Below the pieces are notes generated by a model. The model was not told where the DNA came from. It saw only the letters and a program-made list of their open reading frames with translations, and ran no database searches. The position numbers and the translations under genes are program-made. Positions 43,594 through 52,596 of a stretch of DNA of 64,000 bases are shown here, in pieces. The stretch is from contig JAGSHD010000005.1 of the NCBI GenBank assembly GCA_023954715.1, positions 62,001 to 126,000 on the forward strand, in the 5' to 3' direction. Within the stretch, counting starts at the first letter, position 1, and every line of letters begins with the position of its first letter. The stretch is from Candidatus Cloacimonadota bacterium. GTDB lineage: Bacteria > Muiribacteriota > UBA6191.

Positions 43594-44486
43594 GATGTAG
43601 CCTCTCCACAAAGTTGAATAAAGATTTGATTGAGTGAAGGTCGAGTAATCTCAAATTTTTCAACGAGTACATCTGCTTCTATCAATTGTTTTAAAATGAG
43701 TTGGGGTGAGGTGTTTTCTTTGAATTTTATTTCGGCTCGATTGCCATAGTCATTTAACTCTTCAACGGTTTCTAAGTGAGGAAGCTTGCCATGGTAATTA
43801 AGTTGGATAAATCGAGGTTCAAACTGCATTTTTATATCTTGAATAGAGCCATAAGCTCTTGATTTACCGTCTGCAATCATAATTACTCTATCAGAAAACT
43901 CTTCAATCTCTGCGATTTGATGAGAAGAAAACAAGATTGTATAACCTTCACTTTTGAGCCCTTTTAAGGTGTCATAAATGATTTGACGATTGATCGGATC
44001 TAATCCTCTAAAGGGCTCATCTAAGATTAGTAATTTAGGCTTATGGATAATACTAATGATGATCTGTACCTTTTGTTGCATACCAGAGCTAAGACTTTGA
44101 ATGGTTTTATTGCTATGCTCGGTTAATTGCATTAACTCAAGCAGTTCAGAAGCCCTTTGTGAGGCAGTAGACCTTGAAAGCCCCTTTAAGCGAGCAAAAT
44201 ACATAATAGTGTCGATTACTTTGGCTCTAGTATATAAGCCACGCTCCTCAGGTAAATATCCAATATCATTTTTTAGATGATCCCCAAAGATTTGATTTTG
44301 AATCAATAAATCTCCAGTATCTGGCTGGTAAATACGAAGTAGTGATCGGATGGTAGTAGTTTTTCCAGCTCCGTTTCTTCCTAGAAAACCAAAAATTTCA
44401 CCGGGGTCTACGTGAAAACTTAAGTCAGATACAGCTTGAAAGTCACCGAATTTTTTGGAGAAATTATTTACTTCTATTGCCTTCAT
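43590..44486 (-). CDS. ABC-2 transporter ATPase (NatA-like)
   Basis: A 298-residue ATP-binding subunit. Walker A is GRNGAGKTT, the signature is LSSGMQQK, Walker B is KLLILDEPFRGLDP, and the switch His lies in LFSSHQ. A C-terminal extension of about 70 residues is typical of the NatA group. It is translationally coupled to the permease gene, forming a two-gene operon. Confidence 0.93.
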   Translation of the reverse strand: MKAIEVNNFSKKFGDFQAVSDLSFHVDPGEIFGFLGRNGAGKTTTIRSLLRIYQPDTGDLLIQNQIFGDHLKNDIGYLPEERGLYTRAKVIDTIMYFARLKGLSRSTASQRASELLELMQLTEHSNKTIQSLSSGMQQKVQIIISIIHKPKLLILDEPFRGLDPINRQIIYDTLKGLKSEGYTILFSSHQIAEIEEFSDRVIMIADGKSRAYGSIQDIKMQFEPRFIQLNYHGKLPHLETVEELNDYGNRAEIKFKENTSPQLILKQLIEADVLVEKFEITRPSLNQIFIQLCGEATS

Positions 44487-44643
44487 ATAAACCTTTTACC
44501 TAGATGTTAAATTGATAAAGTTTAGGGAGTAGAGAGGGTAGCTTATACTGATACTCAATTGCAAACAGCTTTCCATGCTTTTTGATCTTTTTATAGTATG
44601 ATGAAATCAATTGCGCGTGGCTATTACTCAAGTTTAAGCAAGA

Positions 44644-45999
44644 CTAATCCCCTGAAATAATTTGATCTAACTCGTGAAGACTATCGAGCAACTTTTGAGA
44701 GTTTTCATAGAGGTGTTTATTTAACTCTGAACTTAAATGAAATGAAAGATCGTTTTTAGAGGTGCTTTGTTGTAACTCCTTGGTGAAGTTATTCAAAAGC
44801 ATGATTTTTTCGGCATGGGTTTTGGAAAGCTCTTCAATTTGAGCACTTAGATGAAACGACCTTTGATTGTTTTGGGCGAGATTTTTATAGGTTTCTGCTA
44901 AAGCTAAACTGACATTTACACCGTGTTGAGACTTTTCAATAGCAGACTTTACTAAATTAGATGTAGAGTTTACTGCATGCGTAGATTGAGAAGTTAGTTT
45001 TCTGATTTCTTCAGCGATGACTGCAAAAACTTTACCGGCTTCGCCTGATCTTCTAACTTCTACAAAAGCGTTTAGGGTTAAAACATCTGATTTTTTTGCA
45101 ATTTCTTCAATAGATGCTACTACTTTTTCTGTATCATGAGAGGCTTGTAAAATTCCTTGGATTGATTGTCCCATTTTCTCCATGGTTTCTAAGGCACTTT
45201 CACTTTGTTGGTCAGAAGATTGGGATAGCTTAAAGGCTTGGGTAGTAGCTTGATGGGAGTTGCTGAGGCTTATATCTAATTCTTCTATTAAATTGACAAG
45301 CTTTTTTTGACCTTGAATTTGTTTTAATAGGAGTTTTTCCAGATCTGCAGAAAAGGTTTCAAGTTTTTCGCTGCTTTTAAGAGATTCATTGGCTTCAAAC
45401 TTAATCCTTTGAAGTAGTATAGATAAAGGTCGGACAACTATAAATTTTGAAAATAGTAAACTGACAAGTATAACCAAAACTAAGATAGAAAATCCAAAAA
45501 ACATAGCTAAGTTGAATATATTATTTACTTCTTGATTTAAAAACTCTTTGGAGTAGTCAACTCGATAATACCCTAGAGTGTTTTCTTGGTTGTCTAAGAG
45601 GGGCCCACTCATTCGATATAACTCATTGAGTTCGACTCGCTGGAAGCTTTTATAAGAGATAGCAATTTTGTCAGAGTCTTGTGTATTTAATCCATCTAGG
45701 TAAAGTAGATTGGAGTCAAATATACTAATCTTTATGATTCTTGATGTTTGAGAATTTAGCTCTTGATATGCTTGAAGAGTTTTTCTTAATGTCTTTCCAT
45801 TGTCATTCTTATATTTGGAGATGGATGTGATTAAGTCTTTTTGTAACAATCCGTTGATAAATTGATAATCTCTTAGTGAAGATTTATGCAATAATTTTTT
45901 GGTATGTAGTGGGTAATAAAGTAAAACTAAAATAGAGAAAAACAAGCCAATAATAAAGCAAAATAAAGTGAGTCTAAACTTGATGGATTGTAAGCTCAT
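44644..45999 (-). CDS. MCP-like transmembrane sensor with degenerate signalling tip
   Basis: A 451-residue inner-membrane protein: membrane segment at about 7-28, a periplasmic sensing region of some 130 residues, second segment at about 160-182, then a long coiled coil. The region KKSDVLTLNAFVEVRRSGEA with KVFAVIAEEIRKLTSQ matches the hairpin tip of methyl-accepting chemotaxis proteins, but EAARAGE is altered to EVRRSGE and the bundle is short. The hybrid kinase at 46016 lies 16 bp upstream on the same strand. It may therefore feed that kinase rather than a flagellar CheA; that is inference. Confidence 0.75.
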   Translation of the reverse strand: MSLQSIKFRLTLFCFIIGLFFSILVLLYYPLHTKKLLHKSSLRDYQFINGLLQKDLITSISKYKNDNGKTLRKTLQAYQELNSQTSRIIKISIFDSNLLYLDGLNTQDSDKIAISYKSFQRVELNELYRMSGPLLDNQENTLGYYRVDYSKEFLNQEVNNIFNLAMFFGFSILVLVILVSLLFSKFIVVRPLSILLQRIKFEANESLKSSEKLETFSADLEKLLLKQIQGQKKLVNLIEELDISLSNSHQATTQAFKLSQSSDQQSESALETMEKMGQSIQGILQASHDTEKVVASIEEIAKKSDVLTLNAFVEVRRSGEAGKVFAVIAEEIRKLTSQSTHAVNSTSNLVKSAIEKSQHGVNVSLALAETYKNLAQNNQRSFHLSAQIEELSKTHAEKIMLLNNFTKELQQSTSKNDLSFHLSSELNKHLYENSQKLLDSLHELDQIISGD

Positions 46000-46015
46000 A
46001 ATCAGTTAGTTACTT

Positions 46016-48184
46016 TCAATGGTTTGATGAAGGTGAATTGTTAGATAAGAGTCTATTTACAGTATTTTGGATTTCAGACAATGAAGTTGGTTTATCTAAA
46101 AAATCGTTAATGTTGTTTCTCATGGCTTCTTTTACAATATCTTTGTCGGTTTTTACAGAAATAATAACAATTGGTATAGATTTATTGACTTGTCTGATGC
46201 TTTTGGCTAGCTGCATACCACTAATTCCTGGCATAAGAAGGTCGGTTATAACTAAGTCATATGGATCATCGCTCTCTTCTTGAAAGCACTTCCATGCTTC
46301 ATCCCCCGAACTTACTGAGGTGACTCTATACCCTAATTGTGAAAGGTGCTCACTAACTGCAAAATTGAGAACTTCTTCATCATCGGCTAAAAGTATTTTG
46401 TGGGCGAGTGAAGGGGATTTATTTACACTAGTACTTTGATTTTGTGTAGCTTGAATAGTATGAATTAATTGATGAAGAGTATAGGGCTTTTGAATAAAGG
46501 TACAATTGTTTTTAGAAAGCAGGTCCGTCAAATTTGGGTCCTCTTTGTAGCCACTAGAAATTAAAATAGGTATGTCGCAGTTTAATCTCATGAGCTCTAA
46601 ATAAACTTCATTGCCGTTCATGTTGGGCATATTTAAGTCTAATAAAATAATACTGACGTCGTCTTTGTATTTTTTATATTGTTCAATGCCCTCCTGACCA
46701 TTGGAACATAATATGGCTTGGTAACCATGAGATTCTAAAATACCTTTAGTAACAATGCGAAGAATTTCTTCATCATCAATTACTAAAACTGTACCTTGTC
46801 CAGGCTCTAATTTTTGGCTTGTACTGTTGATTTGAGGTTCTGGGTTTTGTACGGAGGGTAAATAAATACAAAACATTGTACCAAAGTTTTGCTCACTAAA
46901 TACCTCAATAAATCCATGATGTTGTTTTATAATTTGAAAGCACATAGACAGTCCTAATCCAGTGCCTTTTCCTAGAGCCTTAGTTGAAAAGAAAGGATCA
47001 AAAATTTTAGAAATTATATCTTGTGGAATACCTGTACCAGTATCTCGAACGATAAGCTTTTGTAAACCTGTTTTTGAGGCATTGGAATATTTTGCTAAAA
47101 AATCTTCTGTAGGGGAGTAACTTTGAACATCAAAGCTAAGGGTTCCTCCATTAGGCATAGCATCTTTGGCGTTTAAAGCCATATTTAACAATACCTGTTG
47201 GATTTGTGCGGGATCGGCTAATGCCATTCTCTTTTCAGTTTGGAGAATGTTTAATTCAATAGAGGAGCCTAAAGTGGACTGTAGTATCTTACTTACTTGC
47301 TGAATACTATCACTCAAGTTTGTATCCACGAGCTCTATGTTTTGTTTTTCAGATATAGACATAAGTTGCTGAATCAAATCTTGTGCTCTATGTGTGGAGT
47401 CAAAAATTGTGGTAAGGCCTTTTAATTTAGGGTCTTTTTCAATATCTATATTTTCTTGTCTGAATCGGATTTGTATCAGCTGTAAGGTACCAACAATACA
47501 ACTTAAAATATTATTAAAATCATGGGCTAACCCTCCTGCCAATCTACCGACAACCTCCATTTTTTGAGCTTGAACTAATTGTTGTTCGATAAATTGTCTT
47601 CGTTCACTTTCGTTAATAAGCTTTTGATAGGCAATCTCTACTTTTTGCTTTTCTGCTTGTAGATCATTTAAAACTTGTTTATTTTGCTGACTTAGCTTGT
47701 TTTTTGCAATAAGAGAAGACGCGATTTGCTTTACTTCGATCGCATCAAATGGTTTTTTTAAAACAAGAAATTTATTTTTTAAATGCAGCTTATCTTGTAT
47801 GTCTGTCCAAGAGTAGTCAGTGAATGCTGTACAAATTACTACCTCTTGGTCAGGATAAAGCTCCCAAATTTTTCTGACAGTTTCAATGCCATCAGCACCT
47901 GGTGGCATTCTGATATCCATAAAAATTAAAATATAAGGAGAGTTTTCTGAGTAAGCCTTTTGTACCATTTCAAAAGCTTCATTGCCTTGAAAAGCAAAAT
48001 CCAAGGTAAGGGATAGCTCTTGATTAGTTTGAAGTATTTCATCATCGAATAATTTCATAGATAGTTCATGAAATTGATCTTCAGATAACTTTTGAGGGGC
48101 TAAGATTTTTTGATAGTCCTCATGAATTGAAGGGTTATCATCAACAATTAGGATTCGAAATTTTTCATTTGTATTAGAATGCAT
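46016..48184 (-). CDS. Hybrid histidine kinase REC-HisKA-HATPase-REC-REC
   Basis: A 722-residue soluble signalling protein with no membrane segment. Its N-terminal receiver has ILIVDDNPSI and phospho-acceptor Asp90 in IFMDIRMPPG. A dimerisation helix with GGLAHDFNNIL carries the phospho-His near residue 224, followed by an HATPase domain with DTGTGIPQDI and GKGTGLGLSM. The second receiver (VLVIDDEE, LLDLNMPNMNG) and third receiver (ILLADDEE, ITDLLMPGISG) complete it. With no sensor domain of its own, it probably takes input through the N-terminal receiver and the co-encoded MCP-like protein. No DNA-binding output domain is present. Confidence 0.9.
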   Translation of the reverse strand: MHSNTNEKFRILIVDDNPSIHEDYQKILAPQKLSEDQFHELSMKLFDDEILQTNQELSLTLDFAFQGNEAFEMVQKAYSENSPYILIFMDIRMPPGADGIETVRKIWELYPDQEVVICTAFTDYSWTDIQDKLHLKNKFLVLKKPFDAIEVKQIASSLIAKNKLSQQNKQVLNDLQAEKQKVEIAYQKLINESERRQFIEQQLVQAQKMEVVGRLAGGLAHDFNNILSCIVGTLQLIQIRFRQENIDIEKDPKLKGLTTIFDSTHRAQDLIQQLMSISEKQNIELVDTNLSDSIQQVSKILQSTLGSSIELNILQTEKRMALADPAQIQQVLLNMALNAKDAMPNGGTLSFDVQSYSPTEDFLAKYSNASKTGLQKLIVRDTGTGIPQDIISKIFDPFFSTKALGKGTGLGLSMCFQIIKQHHGFIEVFSEQNFGTMFCIYLPSVQNPEPQINSTSQKLEPGQGTVLVIDDEEILRIVTKGILESHGYQAILCSNGQEGIEQYKKYKDDVSIILLDLNMPNMNGNEVYLELMRLNCDIPILISSGYKEDPNLTDLLSKNNCTFIQKPYTLHQLIHTIQATQNQSTSVNKSPSLAHKILLADDEEVLNFAVSEHLSQLGYRVTSVSSGDEAWKCFQEESDDPYDLVITDLLMPGISGMQLAKSIRQVNKSIPIVIISVKTDKDIVKEAMRNNINDFLDKPTSLSEIQNTVNRLLSNNSPSSNH

Positions 48185-48381
48185 CCAACTACTCTCAAAA
48201 AGTGAACTAGCAAAAATTCATTAAAGTCACCCAAAGCTGGTGAATGAATCAATTTTAGAACAAAGTAGGGTGCTTTTCAATGTTTTACACAGACTTATCC
48301 TATATAAGTAATAACTATTTGTTATAATTGACAATTATTCTATGACCAAGTTTCAAAACCCGCAAAAAACAGGGGACAATA

Positions 48382-49182
48382 TTGAATGTTACATTCAAAA
48401 TAAAAGAACTAGATAAGAAAGTCTCAATACTTTTAAGTAAGCAAGTTTGGCCTAAAAACTTAGGTTCATCAGAGTATTTTAACAAAACTACTCAAGGTGA
48501 GCGCTTTGATGACAAACTGTACTCTAAAGTTTCAAGCTATTTGTTGCCTAGTGTTTCATCTATTTTAGATATAGGGGCAGGAGAAGGCAAGCTAGCTGAA
48601 AAGTTGATGTATGAAAATTATGAGGTTACTTGTGTTGAGCCATCGGTAAATAGGTTTAGCGTGCTCCAGGATAAGCAAATTTCTAGTGTTAACTGTAATT
48701 TTCATGAGATAAACACTACAAAAACTTATGATTGTTTGATTTTATTAAGGTCCATTGGCATAGCCTCTAAAATAGGAGACCAATTTAGTTTGTTTAAAAC
48801 CCTTCAAAAAATTTTAGCTATGGCAAAATCTCAGGCAATTATCATCTCAAAGGCAATTGAAGACAAAGATTATGTGCCTATGGAGTTTCAAAGCTTTGGT
48901 ATATTCAATAAAAAACCATGGGTTTTTCATTATGATATGTTAAAACTAATGCAAGCTTCTGTAACATTAAGCTTTATTTCTATAGAAGTAGATAAGCCTT
49001 ATTCGTCTATTGAAGATTGTATAAAAAAAGACTTTGTACACGAAGATCATAGTCAAGTAAAAAAGTACTTGTCCAAGTACTCTTATTACCAAAATCAAAA
49101 GTTTTATCGTAAAGTGAGATTAATGTTTCCCATTGTAGATTTAATCATGTCAGAGGAGCTTCATGAAAGAGCAAGAGCTTAA
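48382..49182 (+). CDS. SAM-dependent class I methyltransferase
   Basis: A 266-residue protein with SILDIGAGEGKLAEKL near residue 60, the glycine-rich SAM-binding motif I, and an acidic residue ending strand 2 in TCVEPS. DCLILLRSIGIA resembles motif IV. It begins at a TTG with AGGGGA upstream. It overlaps the CYTH gene by 20 bp, so the two are coupled. The substrate is unknown. Confidence 0.72.
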   Translation: MNVTFKIKELDKKVSILLSKQVWPKNLGSSEYFNKTTQGERFDDKLYSKVSSYLLPSVSSILDIGAGEGKLAEKLMYENYEVTCVEPSVNRFSVLQDKQISSVNCNFHEINTTKTYDCLILLRSIGIASKIGDQFSLFKTLQKILAMAKSQAIIISKAIEDKDYVPMEFQSFGIFNKKPWVFHYDMLKLMQASVTLSFISIEVDKPYSSIEDCIKKDFVHEDHSQVKKYLSKYSYYQNQKFYRKVRLMFPIVDLIMSEELHERARA

Positions 49183-49753
49183 AATTATACTAAGTAAAAA
49201 CGAATACACTAGTTTGATAAATGATTTGTCACTAGATTCACATCCTAAGATTAAGGTACAAGAGAACCATTACTTTGATACTAAAGATCACAAGTTTTTA
49301 AAATCAAAAGAAATGCTGAGGGTTCGTAAAACTAATGTAGAGACAGTTGTGACAATAAAACGGAATGCAAAAATCATTGACGGATATTTTGAATGTGAAG
49401 AACTTGAAAAATCATTTGCCAAGTGTAGCTGGGAGAAGTCTAATTTAATTGATTTTATATTTGATCGAGATCAAAGTTTTTTTATAGATAAAGATTTAAT
49501 CTATTTGGGGTGCCTAAAAAATATTAGAACTATATTTGATTGGCGTGGGTTTAAGCTAGAAGTCGATCAATCTAAGTTTTCCAATGAGATGATAGATTAT
49601 GAGTTGGAATGTGAAACAATAAGTCCTCAAAAATTGTTAGAGATTTTAGATGAAAATACATTCTTAAAGAAAAAAAATATAAGTTATCAATCAGAGTCAA
49701 AGTTTAAACGATTTTTAAAACATTGCTCTTCGGATTATAAGTCGAGTGTATGA
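49163..49753 (+). CDS. CYTH-domain protein (triphosphate tunnel metalloenzyme)
   Basis: A 196-residue protein whose N-terminus carries the ExExK signature (EQELK, residues 3-7) of the CYTH superfamily. LRVRKTN and VTIKRNAK supply the basic residues lining the tunnel, and YELECETIS near residue 150 gives further acidic metal ligands. Family members hydrolyse triphosphates (thiamine triphosphate, inorganic triphosphate) or make cAMP. Which applies here cannot be told. It overlaps the methyltransferase gene by 20 bp and the end of the converging folC by 19 bp. Confidence 0.75.
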   Translation: MKEQELKIILSKNEYTSLINDLSLDSHPKIKVQENHYFDTKDHKFLKSKEMLRVRKTNVETVVTIKRNAKIIDGYFECEELEKSFAKCSWEKSNLIDFIFDRDQSFFIDKDLIYLGCLKNIRTIFDWRGFKLEVDQSKFSNEMIDYELECETISPQKLLEILDENTFLKKKNISYQSESKFKRFLKHCSSDYKSSV

Positions 49754-50820
49754 ATCACTAAGCCTACCAGCGGAAAACATCCTATAACCAAGGCATTTTC
49801 TAAGCTTGGAAGAGACTTTAAAAAATCACTTTGACTAATGCTTAACTCTTGCAACAGATCTTTGTTTAATGTTCGAGAGTCTTCTAATTCAACTAAGGTT
49901 AGCTTTATAGATAAGTTTCTTAAGGTTTTTAACAGTTTTTTGTGGTCCTTACTCTTTAAAAAATTAAAATAGATACAGTTAAAATTTAGTTTAGAGTCTT
50001 GAATGTAATTTACCAATGCTTGTAATGACTCTTCATTATGACAAACATCCATCAAGTTGTTTTTATTAAAATGTTGTAGTCGGCCTACTTTTTTACTAAG
50101 AGAAAGGGTTTCATCAATTTTATCCTTATAGCCCATATGTTTTAATACACTTTTAGCAAGCCCAGCATTATTGTTTTGGATTTCATTTGTAAAATAGGAC
50201 ATTTGTTGTGCTTGGATAATCTCTATAGATTTTTGTCTACAATATCTTTGAATGACAGACATGGATTTGAGCTGATGGGATAAAAATAGTTTATTTTGTT
50301 GATTACAGATACCAAGCTTTTCAAATGTAATTTTTTCAATAGTATCTCCAAGGATTTCTTGATGATCTAAAGACAATGATGTTAACAAGCAGAGTTTATT
50401 GTTTGAAATTAGATTAGTAGGGTCTAATCTCCCTCCTAAGCCAACTTCTACAATGGCTATATCCACTTCATTTTGATTACAAAACAAGATAAAGATTAAG
50501 CAAAGTTTTTCAAAAAAGCCAAACTTTATTTGTGGATAGGTATTGTCTACCTCATCACTTAGCTCCTGAAGCTTTATATCACTAACCTGATGCCCATTAA
50601 ATTCGATTCTTTCATTTATCTTATACAGGTGAGGTGATGTAAAAAGTGCTACATTTTGATCCGTTTTTTTTAGATAAGAATAAAGGTAGTGACAAGTAGA
50701 TCCTTTTCCATTGGTTCCGGCAACTTGGATCATTTTAAATGTGCTTTGAAACTTTTTATTATCTTTTATGATATTACTTAAGTGATTTAAGCCTATGGAT
50801 TGTTTATTGTATTTGAACAT
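49735..50820 (-). CDS. folC: Folylpolyglutamate/dihydrofolate synthase
   Basis: A 361-residue Mur-ligase-family enzyme that adds glutamate to folate, and possibly to dihydropteroate. The P-loop is VAGTNGKGSTCHYLYS near residue 35, FTSPHLYKINERIEFNG follows, and GLGGRLDPTNLI provides the metal and ATP contacts. It is shorter than the usual 420-430 residues, mainly in the C-terminal domain, so bifunctionality is uncertain. Unusually for housekeeping genes, its end overlaps the converging CYTH gene. Confidence 0.85.
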   Translation of the reverse strand: MFKYNKQSIGLNHLSNIIKDNKKFQSTFKMIQVAGTNGKGSTCHYLYSYLKKTDQNVALFTSPHLYKINERIEFNGHQVSDIKLQELSDEVDNTYPQIKFGFFEKLCLIFILFCNQNEVDIAIVEVGLGGRLDPTNLISNNKLCLLTSLSLDHQEILGDTIEKITFEKLGICNQQNKLFLSHQLKSMSVIQRYCRQKSIEIIQAQQMSYFTNEIQNNNAGLAKSVLKHMGYKDKIDETLSLSKKVGRLQHFNKNNLMDVCHNEESLQALVNYIQDSKLNFNCIYFNFLKSKDHKKLLKTLRNLSIKLTLVELEDSRTLNKDLLQELSISQSDFLKSLPSLENALVIGCFPLVGLVIHTLDL

Positions 50821-51046
50821 TTTTACGAAGACTGCCTGTAATATGAAAATGGTTTGTTTAGTTATATCTCATCACTAATTGAATTGTAAGTTGTGTGTCA
50901 TTATTTTAGTTAAAAACTCAAACTGTTGATTTGTGTATCTATTTTCTTCTAAAACTAGACAGATTTAATATTTATTTCTAATATTAAGGCTTGAAGGTAT
51001 TTTACGTAATTTTTTTTGGTTTTGGCGTAAAAAATGAGGTAAACAA

Positions 51047-52378
51047 GTGAAGTTAAAGTTCTATTGTATTTGTGTATTGGCTATATTTGTTGGCGTTTCT
51101 GAAGCGTCTTCTATACTAGAAAAGATGATAAATTTCCGAAAAATTCATCAGTTTAAAGAGCAAGAACCCCAAATTTTGTTTCAAGCCTTTACTTGGGATG
51201 CAGAAGTAAACGGAAAAAAAGGTGTATGGTACAAGCATATTCAATCCAAAGCAAAAGAGTTACGAAAAGCAGGAATTTCTCACGTGTGGTTTCCTCCCAT
51301 GTCTCGATCCGTATCCCCACAAGGATATATGCCTGGTGATTATTACGATTTGGGTTCAGCAAATGACAAAACTTTGTATGGCACAAAGTCTGAGCTAAAG
51401 AAAACCATTGGTCAATTAGCTTCTTTTGGAATCTCTTCTATTGCTGATATTGTAATAAACCATAGAACAGCTTCCCACCAAGAAGATAATATTTGGAATG
51501 TGTTTCATCATAAATCCAATAAGATGATGTGGAAGAAGTGGGCTCTTAGCGCAAACGATTATGGGGGAACAGGTCAAGTAGATAGTGGCAATAACTTTAC
51601 CCCAGCACCAGATATTGATCATAGTAATAAGATAGTTCAAAAAGATATTATTCAATGGTTAAAATGGTTAAAAAGTGATATTGGATTTAACGGGTTTCGC
51701 TTTGACTTTTCTAAAGGATATGCTGCTAAATATGCAAAAAAATATATCGCTGCCACTCAACCTGACTTTTGTGTAGGAGAGTTGTGGACTGATATGTTAT
51801 ATGACTCAGAGTCTGTATTATTACAAAATCAAAATCCTCACCGTCAAAATATAATAGATTGGATCGATGATACTAACGGAACATGTAAAGCATTTGATTT
51901 TACAAGTAAAGGCATCATGCAAGAGTCTTTTAAAACTCAAGATTATGGTCGTCTTATTGACGAAGATAATAGACAGTCAGGAGTTTTAGGGTGGTGGCCA
52001 GCAAATACCGTTACTTTTATCGATAATCATGATACAGGTTCAAAGCAAGCACATTGGCCGTTTCCAGCAAAAAAGGTCTTGGAAGGCTATGCTTATATCT
52101 TAACTCATCCGGGTGTCCCAACCGTTTTTTGGGATCACTTATATTTGAGTAGTGATTATCAAAAAGCCAAAATTATTGAGCTGACTCGTTTTCGAGTTAA
52201 ACATGGTATACATAAAGAGAGCCCTCTGGAAATCAAAGAAGCTAGAAAAGGTCTTTATGTAGCAAGTATTGATGATAAAGTTTTAATAAAATTAGGTACT
52301 AAATCTTATAGTCCTAGCAATGACTGGAAATTAGAGATTTCTAGTGATGCTTATATGATTTATTCTAAAACCCAATAA
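51047..52378 (+). CDS. Secreted alpha-amylase (GH13)
   Basis: A 443-residue exported glycoside hydrolase that cleaves alpha-1,4-glucans. A signal peptide (CICVLAIFVGVSEAS) covers about residues 6-21. The four GH13 regions are present in order: IADIVINHR, FNGFRFDFSKG with the nucleophile Asp, VGELWTD with the acid Glu, and FIDNHDTGS with the transition-state Asp. The start is a GTG preceded by GAGG. It is a small single-domain amylase without carbohydrate-binding modules, transcribed alone. Confidence 0.92.
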   Translation: MKLKFYCICVLAIFVGVSEASSILEKMINFRKIHQFKEQEPQILFQAFTWDAEVNGKKGVWYKHIQSKAKELRKAGISHVWFPPMSRSVSPQGYMPGDYYDLGSANDKTLYGTKSELKKTIGQLASFGISSIADIVINHRTASHQEDNIWNVFHHKSNKMMWKKWALSANDYGGTGQVDSGNNFTPAPDIDHSNKIVQKDIIQWLKWLKSDIGFNGFRFDFSKGYAAKYAKKYIAATQPDFCVGELWTDMLYDSESVLLQNQNPHRQNIIDWIDDTNGTCKAFDFTSKGIMQESFKTQDYGRLIDEDNRQSGVLGWWPANTVTFIDNHDTGSKQAHWPFPAKKVLEGYAYILTHPGVPTVFWDHLYLSSDYQKAKIIELTRFRVKHGIHKESPLEIKEARKGLYVASIDDKVLIKLGTKSYSPSNDWKLEISSDAYMIYSKTQ

Positions 52379-52596
52379 TTATTTAAAAAAGATAAAAGCT
52401 TCCTTAGTTGCAAAAGAACTACAAAAAAAGCTTGATTTACAAAATTTTGTATACAACAAAAAAAATGGAAAACTATCTTAGTTTCCTGTAAAAAATTCTA
52501 ATATTCAGAAACCGAATACTCTTTTAGCTCATGCTGTCTTAATTTATATGATGCAGAAGCTACAATTAGAGATTTGATTTATATAAATTATAGGAT

